Source of the DNA: Immersiella caudata
Taxonomy: Eukaryota; Ascomycota; Sordariomycetes; Sordariales; Lasiosphaeriaceae
Direction: 5' to 3'
Length of the DNA stretch: 64,000 nucleotides
Assembly: GCA_030512335.1 (NCBI GenBank)
Contig: JAULSU010000003.1
Span: forward strand, 2,480,001 to 2,544,000
Below are positions 24,203 through 35,352 of the stretch, in pieces (the stretch's first letter is position 1; every line of letters starts with the position of its first letter). The notes below the pieces were generated by a model that made no database searches, was not told the origin of the DNA, and saw only the letters and a list, made by a program, of their open reading frames with translations. The translations under genes and the position numbers were made by a program.

Positions 24203-25462
24203 ACGGCGCCGGGTTGGCTATCGGAATAGAAGAGTGTTTGCAGCGACTCGCGCTCGCATATATGTTTGACCACTACCACACACCGCACTAACCACATTGA
24301 TGAGTTTGTGGCTTCTATCTATCACGACAGGGCGTTTCACGGCATCGGTTGGGGAGCGCAGGCGTCGGACATGCGGCGAATCTGGTTAGGTAGATACCCG
24401 GCACGACTCCAGGGGCACGGCACGGTCGGATTTTTTTTGTTGTGATTTATTTCCTTCCCTTGTTTAATGAACTTGTTATCTCTGATATCTGTTGGCATCT
24501 GAGTGGATTGTACGAAGAGATGTTTGAGTGAGGACGCATTGTGGGCCCGCGGGTGAATAGCAGAGAGCGCGAATTCAGAATAGAGGGGGTTTTCAACGGC
24601 GATGCAGTGGTGTAACTGGAGCTCTCAACTCATAGTTCCCGATGATGGGAGAACAACTGCCAGCTGCTATTGTCCCCTCGGAGTAGGCGAAAGCTCAATC
24701 CAGAATCATACAGAAAGCAAGCCTATGTCTTGGATCTCGTGATCAGTCAGCCGTGCCCTTCTTTCGCTCCTGGATTTGCCCTCGCTTTGAGAGTGCCGGA
24801 TTTCGAGAACTGGCTGGGCTGAGGGGCTATCGGCATCGTTTGATGCGAGGTTAACGAGATTTACAAAGTAATGTGCAGAGGGACCTCAGCAGTCAATTGT
24901 TGATTTTAATTCGTTGAACCACCGTGGGGATTCGGTATCAGGAGTCTTTGGCTTTCCAACATCACACATTGGAGTTCCAAGGCTGGGATTGTAAGCTGAA
25001 TCTATCTAACAGGACCCAGTAGGTAGTTTCTGCCTTTTGCAAGGACACAGGCTCTGCTAGCGAATAAGACGGCTCTGGGAGTCACTCTGGGCACGGTAAA
25101 ATGGCCAAAACGTTCTGGGTGAAACGGGTCTTGGAGATAAGGATTCGCGCCGTAGTTTGTAAAAAAGAAGAGAAAATTGAAATGATGATTTTTCTGGAGA
25201 ATAAATAGTTCCTGCAAAAAGGTGGGGCTTCTGCTATGGTGAATTGGGAAGGCGGTGAGGGGATTGAAGGTAGGCTCCACTTTTATCTTGGTTGGGCATT
25301 TGGAGCTCGAAAAAAGTTCATGCCCCTGGTAGTTCAGCATCTGTGGTTGGGGTGAAGTCAACGACGAAGCTCTAACGTTGGGAAAGCAGGACGAGAGAAC
25401 GATCACTGGCCCGACTGCGTTCTGTCTCTCGTTTCAAGGTTTTGGCTTGCCCGTCACCTACA
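24203..25462. other. Intergenic region between RING-PHD and mL46 genes
   Basis: About 1.26 kb with the 3' flank of the RING-PHD gene and the promoter of mL46. T-rich stretches follow the first gene near 24430. No further gene or structured element was recognised. Confidence 0.6.
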
Positions 25463-26687
25463 ATGTCGGCGGCAAGCAGGGGAGGGAATGCGGTGTCCGC
25501 GCTGCTGAGAAGTAAGGGGACCTTCCAACGCCTCGATGCCGCGTTGCACGATCCAAGCTGACCCAATTGCTCCTCGTCCAGGTTCGCGCAGAGTCTGCTT
25601 GCAGTGCGCCCGGTCACATCAGCGCCCGGTCATACCACTGATCGCCCGCCGTCACTTCGCCGAAGCAGCCACCGCCGCTCCCTCATCCTCCATCCCCACC
25701 CCGTCTCCTCCGCCAACGACCGATGGCACCTCTCAAACCACCACCCAACCCCTCGAAACCACCTCACCTTCCGCTTACCGCATCTCCGCCGGCCTCATTC
25801 TCGCGCGTCCGCCCCTTCTGACGCACGAAGCGACCCCCTTCGAAGCCGCCTTCTACCTCTACCAGAAGCGCCTCAACGAGCGCCTGGTTACCCCCTTCCG
25901 CCGCGCGCTCTACTTCCGCCCCGACACCGCCGCTGACCTTGACTGGCGGATCAAGGTGCGCGAACGCCACGGCGTGCCCGCCAAGGACATCGGGCGATAC
26001 AACCCGCGAGGACGCTCGGCATGGAACGACGAAGTTTTGACGGGGAGTCCGCTTGCATCGCGGGATACGATCTTCGAGAAGCTGCTCGCAGATGCGGAGA
26101 CGCGCGTGAGCGAGGATGGAGAGGAGATTACGGATGAGGAACGGGTTCCAGTGGAGCGGCCGATGCCAAGGCGGACCGAGGCGGACGAGAAGAATGATGT
26201 GCGCAGGCTTGACCGTGCGCTGGATCGCACGCTCTATCTCGTCGTGAAGGGGAAGGATGGGCGGTGGATTTTTCCGACGGGGGGTGTGACTACGGAGACT
26301 GCGTTGCATGAGGTGGGCTACTTACTTCACCTGATAGGGACGAAACAAGGGAGTTTATGCTAACATGGTTTTTTTTTTTAGGCGGCCGAACTCGCTCTCC
26401 AGCAGTCGGCAGGTATCAACATGAACACGTGGATAGTCGGACGCGTGCCTGTTGCGCATTACATCCAGAAGCCTGCGTTTGGAGAGGGCGAAAACGCTAA
26501 GACGGCGCCCGAGAAGCGCGGCAACAAGATCTTCTTCCTCAAGGGCCGCATCATGGCGGGCCAAGCTGACCTCACAGGGAACGCATATGGTCTGACTGAT
26601 TTTATGTGGTTGACAAAGGATGAGATGAAGGGGGTGCTCCATGACGGATATTACAAGAGCGTGAGGAACGTGTTCGAGCTTAGGTAG
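25463..26687 (+). CDS. MRPL17: Mitochondrial large-subunit ribosomal protein mL46 (MRPL17)
   Basis: 361 residues from exons 25463-25511, 25582-26312 and 26382-26687. The short first exon, MSAASRGGNAVSALLR, begins a basic, Ser/Ala-rich mitochondrial presequence continuing to about residue 45. The ATG at 25463 is preferred over in-frame codons in exon 2 because the splice 25512-25581 (GTAAGG, AGCTGAC branch, CAG) places it directly in frame. The mature part has the mL46 signature: ISAGLILARPP, a long linker with RRTEADEKNDVRRLDRALDR, then the degenerate NUDIX-like fold (LYLVVKGKDGRWIFPTGGV ... ALQQSAGINMNTWIVGRVPV ... FFLKGRIM). The protein is structural in the mitoribosome and not expected to hydrolyse nucleotides. 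The last intron (26313-26381) ends in ten T before AG. Its 3' end faces the DEDD nuclease gene 350 bp away. Confidence 0.92.
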
Positions 26688-27037
26688 ATAGAAAGGTGTG
26701 ATGGGGTTGGGGTAGCGTGTACCTCATGTATCAAGTACCGCTCGGCCTAGTGTAATGCTATTAGATGTATGTATTCTTGTATACTTGTATCCCTTTGAGG
26801 GCTTTTCCTCAGGCCGCAACCTTGGGGCCAAGACCTAGATGACCGTCTCGAGGTACGGGCCTTGGGCGGTTTCACCCCTAGGGTCCCAGTAGCGATGCAA
26901 ATCAGTACAATTATCTGGAAAGCTATCTATTAGGCGTTTGTCTCTCATGACTCGGAATATTGAGATCGTGCTCAACTAATTCACCTTGCATACTGACCAT
27001 CCAGAATACGTAAGAATAGTCAAGCTGAAGCCAAGGC
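26688..27037. other. Convergent intergenic spacer
   Basis: 350 bp between the stops of mL46 (plus) and the DEDD nuclease (minus). Nothing beyond the expected overlapping 3' untranslated regions is seen. Confidence 0.6.
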
Positions 27038-28734
27038 CTACACCTCCTCCGTCTCCCCCTCCTCTTCCTCCCCCTCCTCTCTTGTAGGACCTTGCTGGTT
27101 CTCCTCCACCTCTTCCTTCATACCCTCCAGGTCCAAGACAGCCTTACTTCCCATCCTGATTTTATTGGCATACTTGGCCCAAAACTCTGTCTCCCATCCT
27201 GGAATGGACCGCTTCTCCTCGTCGTTCTGATCCTTGCCACTGCCAGCCTCACTGCTTGCCACGCTCAGTTTTGGGCTGACACCTTTGCCAACAAACTCCG
27301 GGGCAAACGGATTCAACTTGGCAAACGCTTCCGCGACAGAAGGCTGACTACTCGAGTCCTTGGCTTCCTCGACTCGGCGCTTGTACCAAAGGCACTTCTC
27401 CATCTTGGCCATCTCTGTTGATGCCTTGAGGAAGACAGTCATAGTCATGAAGCTGTCGAAACCTGCTTGATGGGCGGGCTGATGGTTGCGATAACAGCTG
27501 TCATTCGTCTTGGGAAATATCCTAGGAAACTGTTCCCGCTTGTAGAGCTGGTAGAGTTTGAGAAGGTTCCGGTCTCCCGTGCCCTGAGCAGATGTCAGGT
27601 GCTCGGTGTCGACAAGACGAGGAAATAGGCTGTGGATATCCTCAGTGAATGATGTGATATCATCGGGGAGGCGTCCGATGAACGTCTCGTAGAGGAAGCA
27701 GAGGTCGAATAGAGAGCTGTGGCCGACTATGAAAGGGGGCTCGTTCTTGAGCCTGGTCTCGGCGACCTTCAGTCTACCTTGGGCTCTGTCAAGGGTGAGT
27801 TCGCTGGCATCAGGATCACAGAAATCTTGGGATCGATCTCGCCGGCGAATCCGCAGCCAAAAAACGGCTTCGATGACGTATCTGAACAACCTGCGGCATA
27901 TCAGCTTGGACCCTTACTAGTACCTGGAATACACCAATAGGAACCATACCTTCGCCTGATCAGCCTCATCAGCAGGGGTGGTTATAGCTTGCAGCCTTCT
28001 AGTATCTGACTAGAATGGTTGCTGGGCATCTCTCTGGCTATTGGGGGATTGGCCTTCCGGGCGAACCTTGATATGAACTGGTTAGAAAGCGCAAACATAA
28101 AGGGCCGTTTAAGCTCACCTCTTGTCTCCATGACGGCCCATGGATGCCAGTACGCGTCTCGAAAGCACGGCTACTAGATCCGAGGCTGCGTTCAACGGTC
28201 TCGCGACTCTGGTCGTATAGGCCCTGGGCCATTCTAGCCTCAGCTCGACTCAGATATGGAATGCCAACTGCGAAGGCCTTTTCAAGGCTGAAGCCGTTGG
28301 ACTACAAAAAGAGCAGAGCATTAGACGAGAAAGATACTGTCCGATCAACCTTCCTCGCCAAGGTCGGGACTTTTGCAACCTCTTTCAGCATCGGAGTGAG
28401 GCCGAAGTTGAATGAGCGCACCCGATATGCTTCAAAAGCAGTCAGCCAGTGTACATCATGAAGGATCCAGAGCTGGATATGATTTACCACCACTGTCACC
28501 ATCGTACGAGGCACATGAGATGCCGACCTGCAGGATATTGAAGATTTGAGCAGCGCCCTTGGCCTGCTGGTAGATATGCTGTGTCAAGGGCGCTGTAGGC
28601 TTGTCTATCCTTGCCTTCACCCCCGTCATCTCGAGATCAAATGAGACGAACTCCGCGCTGGATATGGCTTCGATGTCAGCAGGGAAGCTGAGCCAAAAGT
28701 ATGCCTGATTGATATTTAGGACCTGCCGCTCCAT
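27038..28734 (-). CDS. PARN/Triman/PNLDC1-type DEDD 3' exonuclease, with in-frame TAG
   Basis: Proposed exons on the minus strand are 28734-28488, 28429-28119, 28009-27950 and 27904-27038, about 494 residues if read through. The CAF1/PARN nuclease fold is clear: FDLEMTG supplies D33 and E35, GHSSLFD supplies D273, and HQAGFD supplies H351 and D356, so all DEDD-h residues remain. RNA 3'-end trimming is the family activity. Codon 125 (28304-28302) is TAG inside the conserved stretch before SNGFSLEKAF ... GIPYLSR; family members carry a sense residue there. Frame is kept on both sides. Short introns of 36 or 48 nt could remove the stop but would delete conserved residues. The central RNA-binding segment of PARN relatives is also shortened, and the last splice needs a non-standard-looking AAG acceptor. 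It may therefore be a young pseudogene, a sequencing error, or need a different model. ATG 28734 has a good context; an upstream exon adding a presequence is possible. Confidence 0.72.
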
Positions 28735-29996
28735 GGTGGGCCTTCGTCCGAAGGTTAGGACGGAAGGGTAATATCGGGCGAAATGGCCAGTTCTTGCTGT
28801 AGTGCCAGCGTCTGTAGGGAGCAAAGAGAAAGAGGCAAAGACGGTGAGGTGGGTTTGATGAGCAAGAGGCCGTGTTTTCATGCGGCGAGGGGAGGCAAAC
28901 TGCGTGCTGGGCTCCACGCCGAGAGAATCTCGAGCAAATCCTTCACCTGAATAGACGAGGGGTCATCGAAACGGCCGCGGAGGAAGGACACGCCGGCGGG
29001 CTTGAGACCAAGTGGCGGCGGAGACGACCAAAGCCGTGGCGTGGAACCTGAGATAGAAGAGGAGAGACCCGTGGGCCATTCTGAGATATCACTTCTCAAA
29101 CTGACCAGCCACCCGGCACAAGAGAGAAGCAGACTGTCAATCTTGGGACTTCTAACCCACTCGAACACTCAAAGATCTCTGTGGCATTATTTTCCGGTAG
29201 TCAATCTGAAGTGAGACATGGCGTATTATGAGAAGTGAGTTGCGGCATACAGCCCAACTGCGAGGTGGTCATTTGAATGATGAAAGAGGATCGATGGAGA
29301 TGTGCTTGTACCCTACTTAGGCCATGTTAGGGAGTACGGGAAATCCAAGCCTTTGTGTCACTACTAACCGGTGAGGCAATCATATTCTCAGGTCATCGAG
29401 GGCGGTGCAAAGTCAAAGGTAGTTGCTGAAAAGAGGAGTCAGTGCGGTGCTGCATTCATGATGTCAATAAGGATAGGTGGGAGAGATTGAGGTTGGTGAG
29501 CGTAAGACCTCTATTCGCGCCGTGCCCCCCATTCACGGCAGTGCAGACGTTTGCCCAGAGGGCACTATAACTTGGGTAGCACCTTCCTCCCAATGACCTT
29601 CGCCAAAGGAGGTGGCGTTGTGGGTTCGGCCCTAGCCAATCAAACACCTCTTGCTTCCCGGGGGCCTTGCACAGCGCACTTTTGCACTGTGAAACTGTAC
29701 AAGATCTTGTGACCAGCAAAGCGCGCTTTTCTTCAACGAGACAGCCTCACATTTGCTCCAACAAGATGAATAAATGACGCAGATGCTACTTATTTGACTC
29801 ACTTCACGTCTTTATAACTATCATACTTCCTCCGCTCCTCCTTTTGTTTCTGTGGAAAGCCATCCAATCTGAACCCGGTTGCAGGAGGTGCCAGCGACGC
29901 CAATCCCCAGCCACAAAGAAATAAAACAAACAAAAAAAGACTACAGAAGACAGACCATGCGCAATACTGTTGCAAGCACACCTGATCCCCGATCCA
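28735..29996. other. Intergenic region upstream of the DEDD nuclease
   Basis: No separate gene is supported. On the minus strand a pyrimidine-rich CTACAG acceptor precedes 28734 and an upstream ATG frame (beginning near 29077) reads like a short basic presequence, so a first nuclease exon might lie here; this is speculative. Confidence 0.45.
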
Positions 29997-31970
29997 TCAG
30001 ATCCGCGGCATTGGCGCAGACGGCCGCCTCATTGTATCGAAACCAGGACTCATCCGTCCATCATCAGAAGACAGCGGACTCATCCTCTCATAGCTGGCGA
30101 GTCTTGGAATACCTCCAGCCAACTGGTCTCTCACCACTGGGCGGGCCCTTCTAGACAGGGACTCATTCTGGTCTCTCACTCTCCTATGAATCTCGGCATC
30201 CACGTCGATATCGCCCCCTGGTACAAGCTCGGCACTCCTCCTCCTCCTCAGCCCACCAACAGGGCCTCTTCGCCTCCGCACAACGTATCGCACTCGATCC
30301 TCAAACCCATCGTCAGTCTCAACGTCATCCATCTGCAGACTGTCCACCCGATAATCGTGCTCTCTTGGCGGCCTATGGCTGACACGGAGCGGAAGGGGCG
30401 CATGCTCGTGCCGAGCTTGTTCGAGCCCTATCGCAATATCCTTGGCTAGCTCTCTCGTGTCCTGGCGCGCATCTGCGAGACCTTTCGCGTAGGCATTAAA
30501 TATGTCCTGCTCGAGCTGTCCCATGTCGATGGCCAGAGGTCCGATCTGGTTCGAGTCATCGATCCGGTGGCGATGGGACTGGTGGAGCCCCATTCCGAAG
30601 TGTCCTTGATGTTCATGGAATCCACCAATCTTGACCGACGGCTTCCGCAGCTTTCGAGCACGACGCCGGCCGGGGCTTCGACTTCCCGACCTGCTACTCA
30701 CCGAGGATGTGCTGGACATGTCGTCGCTGTGGGTGAAAGTGGCAGAGTGGCTGGACGTGGGCGAGCTGTCGCGTGACCGCCGCCGGGACCATTTTCGACT
30801 CTGACTCCCATTTCTGCGTTCTTGGTCACGGCCTTGGCTGCTGGAGCGCCCCCGGATCTGTACGACGCCTCCTGTAAACGTCTCCTGCTGCTGTGGCTCA
30901 GGCGGCTGCGGAGGCTGAGGTGGCTGCGGAGGCTGAGGTGGCTGCAACAACCGCCTCTCACGCGCCTCGCGGTTGGCCTCATTGGTTGCCTGGGACTCGT
31001 AATAAAGCTTGATTGGGTCGACATTGGGTCGAGGAGAGGTCTTGAAGAACGCCGTGATGTAGGCACGCTCTACAGCTTTCTTTGGCTTGATATCCTTGGC
31101 TTTCCCTTGGTCTTTATCGCGTCGCCCATGCTTGGATTTCTTCATGACTCTCTCAGGGGCAAAGAGACCGTCCAATACGCCGGGAACATAAGTCTTGGAA
31201 CCGCGGCGATTGTGGTGGCCATGATGGCCTCGATGGTGACCATGCTCATGGTCGTGGCGATGGGAATCTCGGTTCTTCCTCTTGACGACTCGCAAATTGT
31301 GGTCCAGCTGGACGAGGTTGGTCTCGTATACCTGTGGATCCAGTACCCTTCTCTGCTGCTCTTGTTGTTCTTCGAGCGTCGCTTCAACGTGGCGCAGCTG
31401 AGCGGTCGTCAGAGTTGCCTTCTTTTCGGTCAGAGATCCCGTCTCCCGGTCGAGTCTACGGACTTCACGAGATATTGACTCTTTCGCGATGCCGGGAACA
31501 TGGATGCAATTCACGCGCATCCATTTGTTGGATTCGCTCCAACTGTCGCGGGAGATATCATCGTCAACCTCGTCTTCGTCACGAACCTCCTCAAAGCGGA
31601 ACATGTAGTAGTTGGACATTTCTTCGAATGCCCTCGACTTCGTGATGGGCATTTCATCTCGCAAGTCGCGGACTCGGACCGTGTGGTTCTGGTGCCGCTG
31701 GAGCAAGGTATTCTGATGTTGAATGATGGCTTTCTGGTGCTGGTGTTGCTGCATATGTTGCTGGTGTTGCTGCATATGTTGCTGGTGTTGCTGCATCTGT
31801 TGCTGGTGCACCTGCAACTGCTGTTGGTATTGCGCCACTTGCTGTTGCGTCGGTTGCCCTTGTTGCTGTTGTTGTTGTTGCTGCTGCTGCTGCTGCTGTT
31901 GTTGTTGTGGTCCCCCTGGTGGCCGAGGGGCAGCAGGTGGAGGAGGTGGAGCTTTGTTGCCGCCAGCCAT
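29997..31970 (-). CDS. Gln/His/Arg-rich protein of unknown function
   Basis: Single-exon frame of 657 residues; the ATG at 31970 is used because the frame extends upstream only to non-ATG codons. Residues up to about 40 are Pro-rich followed by a poly-Gln run. Next come three Q/H/M heptads, a basic linker, and an apparently folded or conserved segment (about 100-310) rich in charged residues with YYMFRFEEVRDED, WMRVNCIHVPGI and AERAYITAFFKTSPRP-like elements. A second Pro/Gln stretch precedes an Arg/Ser-rich half with RS-type dipeptides and a C-terminal acidic/basic region. It looks intrinsically disordered, perhaps RNA-associated, but I do not recognise the family. Codon phase and length make it very likely to be coding. 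Confidence 0.75.
   Translation of the reverse strand: MAGGNKAPPPPPAAPRPPGGPQQQQQQQQQQQQQQQQGQPTQQQVAQYQQQLQVHQQQMQQHQQHMQQHQQHMQQHQHQKAIIQHQNTLLQRHQNHTVRVRDLRDEMPITKSRAFEEMSNYYMFRFEEVRDEDEVDDDISRDSWSESNKWMRVNCIHVPGIAKESISREVRRLDRETGSLTEKKATLTTAQLRHVEATLEEQQEQQRRVLDPQVYETNLVQLDHNLRVVKRKNRDSHRHDHEHGHHRGHHGHHNRRGSKTYVPGVLDGLFAPERVMKKSKHGRRDKDQGKAKDIKPKKAVERAYITAFFKTSPRPNVDPIKLYYESQATNEANREARERRLLQPPQPPQPPQPPQPPEPQQQETFTGGVVQIRGRSSSQGRDQERRNGSQSRKWSRRRSRDSSPTSSHSATFTHSDDMSSTSSVSSRSGSRSPGRRRARKLRKPSVKIGGFHEHQGHFGMGLHQSHRHRIDDSNQIGPLAIDMGQLEQDIFNAYAKGLADARQDTRELAKDIAIGLEQARHEHAPLPLRVSHRPPREHDYRVDSLQMDDVETDDGFEDRVRYVVRRRRGPVGGLRRRRSAELVPGGDIDVDAEIHRRVRDQNESLSRRARPVVRDQLAGGIPRLASYERMSPLSSDDGRMSPGFDTMRRPSAPMPRI
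31740..31802. repeat. Three tandem 21-bp repeats coding Q/H/M heptads
   Basis: Units at 31740-31760, 31761-31781 and 31782-31802 are identical except for one base in the third. They encode heptads made of Gln, His and Met in the Gln-rich protein and lie close to a CAG/CAA poly-Gln tract at about 31859-31910. Confidence 0.9.
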
Positions 31971-33518
31971 ATTGGGCAATCGTCTGGTTATGCTATCGTT
32001 GGAATGGTGGATGAAGCACTTGGCCGGGCACTTGTGCTTCTCGAGTTGTATGGTGTTGATCCGGGTATGTATTTCTTCACAAGTGGAGATATCTCAAAGA
32101 CCCAGGGCACCGGGTTGTTGTGGGGAGGCAGGGTTTCGACCGAACTTTGTCAAAGAGGGAAGGGGTGCGGGGCGTGGAAGGGACGCCTTTCAGATGGGGT
32201 CGACTTATATCAAAAGGCTTCTGCGCAGGTTTTTGTGCCCCCTTCTTGCTTGAGGATACCAATGCTAATTGCTAGTCTAACCTACAGGAAGAGGGAACGG
32301 ACTCGACCGGAACATCAAGATTCTGATCCGAAGGGCGCATGAAACCACGAAAATCAAAGTGCCAGCTCATCTACACGGCCGGGCAACTGGTTTACTTGGT
32401 GCTGATAAGATGGCTTTGCACGTATCGTGCAACCACCGCATGTGTGGCATCCCCCCCCCCTTTTCATAGCGGGGTTCCCACCTCAGCCAGGCAACAAGCC
32501 CTTTGCCCCGCTCCTATGGGCTCGGTGAGCGCACCAGCACTCCGGGATGCCGAAAACGACGTCTAGCAGTGATTGGACCGATCCTTCGAGGTGTGAAGCG
32601 AGGTGTGCGTTGTCTTTCCGTCGCTTTTGCGACTGGACGATGTTTGGGTTTGGATTATCGCCCCAGGCCGCTCCGGGGCGAGGAAGAGTTGCCTTGCGAT
32701 GAAGGGTGGTCTTTCACGGCCACGAATTCGTCGTGGCACACGCCCACCTCCGCACGATGTCCCACGATGGGCCGCCGAGGAGCTGTGCTAAGCTTTAGCC
32801 TTGCTCCTAGCTGTTCAATTGGGGGAGTGAGCCTGAGGCCGTCCGGTAACTGAGACGCGAGGCTGCCCTGCAAGCGGCCAACGAGGTGAGTAGGATATCG
32901 AAACCGACACATCGCGGGCAGCGTCTTCGGTATCCTCACACGATGCGAACCACTGGCGACCAGAGGGAAAGAGGCGGAAGGCATCTGTTGCCTTACGTAG
33001 CGGATTGATCAATCCTCTCCTTCACCGGGCACATTCGGATATGCACGGTGATGCGGGAAGCGCACCCAGAGGTCCACACCCAGAGGTCTGCAACCACAGC
33101 TCGTTGCGTCTCATTCGTCGGCTACTTACACGAGCTTGCCCAGCGCCAACAAACAATGCTTGGCATCACCCGCACATATCCGCATTCGACTCTTCTCTGA
33201 GCCTCCGGACTCAATGCAACATGATTGCAAGACCTTTGCTATCTGCCGAAGCAAGCAGGCCCCCTTTTCTTGGTACCGGCGTTCTCGACTCACTGTTTGG
33301 GTTGATCTGAATGGGTGAGCAACTCCCAAGACGCCCCCTCCCTGCATCTTGAGGCAAAGTTCCGAGACGCGACAATAGAGTCTCCCAAAAACAGGCAGAA
33401 GGCCCTCCGAAGACTTTGAGATTTTGAGCCTCAACTTTCAAGGAAACGCGAGGTGAGTGCAAGGCAAGGGCCCCGAACCGTACCGCCCGCCTTCCCGCCC
33501 AGTCAGTCCACCCCCCAT

Positions 33519-33615
<97 letters not shown>

Positions 33616-35169
33616 GTGGTCGGTGGTTCAGTCGGCCACGAACACCTCGGCGCCAACAAATAAAGTTGGTCTCTTCATTTTTGCCGCCTGTGGATGGGCT
33701 ACCTCTTTCTTCAGCGCTACCGCACTCCCTAATGCCTAGCAACACATTCCGGCTCCCTCCTCTTCTCTCTACCCTTACCCTCCCATTTAGTCATAGTTCA
33801 GTTTCCAGACCCGCGCATACCACCGCGTGACGGCAACTTCGGCTATTCAGCACGATCATCGCCTGTGCGTACATGCAGAGGTACGCAGCCTTTGACAGCC
33901 GACCACTGCACGTCACTTTGCCCACGCAAGGCGGGCATGCAGAAAGGCTTGGCTGCAGTAGTGCTCTCGGATGAACCGCCCGACCAAAGCCTGTGCCCGA
34001 AGTCCTCGCTATCGTCTTCGATCATGTTTTTGCCACGAGGGGAACCTCGCGTGATTTCAGCACTTTTTTTTTGGCTTTCATAGGTCAATCCGAGTTGTCT
34101 TTTCTTGCACTTTGGTCTTTTGGCGGTGTGAGTAATGAGGAGCAGCGGGCGCTTACCAGCCGGCCGGCTCAAGCCGCTTGGTTGCCGGGCGTGTTTCCGG
34201 TAGTTGGGAGCTGCGGACGTGGGGGCATTGATTGGAAATGCTGTGTGATGCTATGAGCAGGGCATCTCAACCCAGCCTCAGAAGATATGCCGGGCACCGC
34301 TGCATCCAACTGCTAGCTAGGCACGCAGTGCTCGTGTGTTAGTATCTACCTGTGGCGGTTGCCCAGAATTGCACAGGTTATGCAGTAGGGATGTATAACC
34401 CGAGGCAGCTCGCCGTTTCAGCTCATGGGCGTCCAAACTTCCGGAGGACAGAATCCCAAGGTTGAGGATGCTCCGACCCCTTTTGTGGGGCCCGGCTTGT
34501 CAACAACCCCTTTGACCCACCGTGTGTGGCGAAACAGTACCTTAGGTACCCAAACGCAATGAATGTGCCGTTTCAACCTGGATAGGGGCTGGAAAAAAGG
34601 GCGGCGAGATACCTATTGGGTACCGCTATCATTCGAACCGCCCTCGACCCTCATTGTCTGCTATGCCATTCTCATCCGGCTGGAGAATCGTGTTACTGTT
34701 GCCAAGACATTTTAGGCCATTGCCCCGGTGGTCTCTGTCACCTTCGGCCTCATCAGTGCATGTGTGTTCTAGATGAATGGATATGGTTACCCTGATTGGG
34801 TTATTACCCAAACGAAGACAAACTCAACATGGCTTAGAATGGTTATTGTTGTCTGCCCCTTTTGACGGACCCACTTTACCCACTTTACCCTTCCACTATC
34901 TTCCCTTCCCTTAGCCGGTGTACTACTAGTAAAGCAAGGAACCTGGATATATCTACGCATCGGATGGCAGTCGGGGGCTTTGGATCTGTGTCTCATTCTC
35001 AGTAACGTCTGATGTTGACATCATTGAGAACTCCCCCATTGTACGCAGCTGGTACAAAACAAAACTGCAGAGAAAAATGCATATTCATTGTGTCTGGTCT
35101 ACCTCTACTCTCTATCAACAAACTTGAAGCCGAATGAAACTTTAGCGGTTGTAATTATGCTCTACTCCT
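31971..35169. other. 3.2-kb intergenic region
   Basis: No gene is supported. It contains the promoter side of the Gln-rich gene and a (CT)43 microsatellite. ORFs crossing the microsatellite are Ser-Leu or Glu-Arg artefacts. Other open frames are short and featureless. Confidence 0.55.
33525..33610 (+). repeat. (CT)43 microsatellite
   Basis: Eighty-six bases of uninterrupted CT dinucleotides, flanked on the left by a C-rich stretch. It is long for a fungal dinucleotide repeat and likely to vary in length between isolates. Confidence 0.97.
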
Positions 35170-35352
35170 CTACTCGTCATCATCGTCATCTTCATCGTCG
35201 CCATGATCGTCGTCATCATCCGAGGACTCATTCTCAGCTTCGGCGTCAGCTTCAGCCTCTGCGCCTTGGCCTTCGGGTTGCGGCTTCTGAACAACGCCCG
35301 GCATCATGTCAGGATTGGGAATTACTGGCGCGGTTGACCGATGTTGGGCATC

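Noticed and set aside
33453..33830. Frames encoding Ser-Leu or Glu-Arg repeats
   Set aside because: They are translations of the CT microsatellite and have no flanking coding features.
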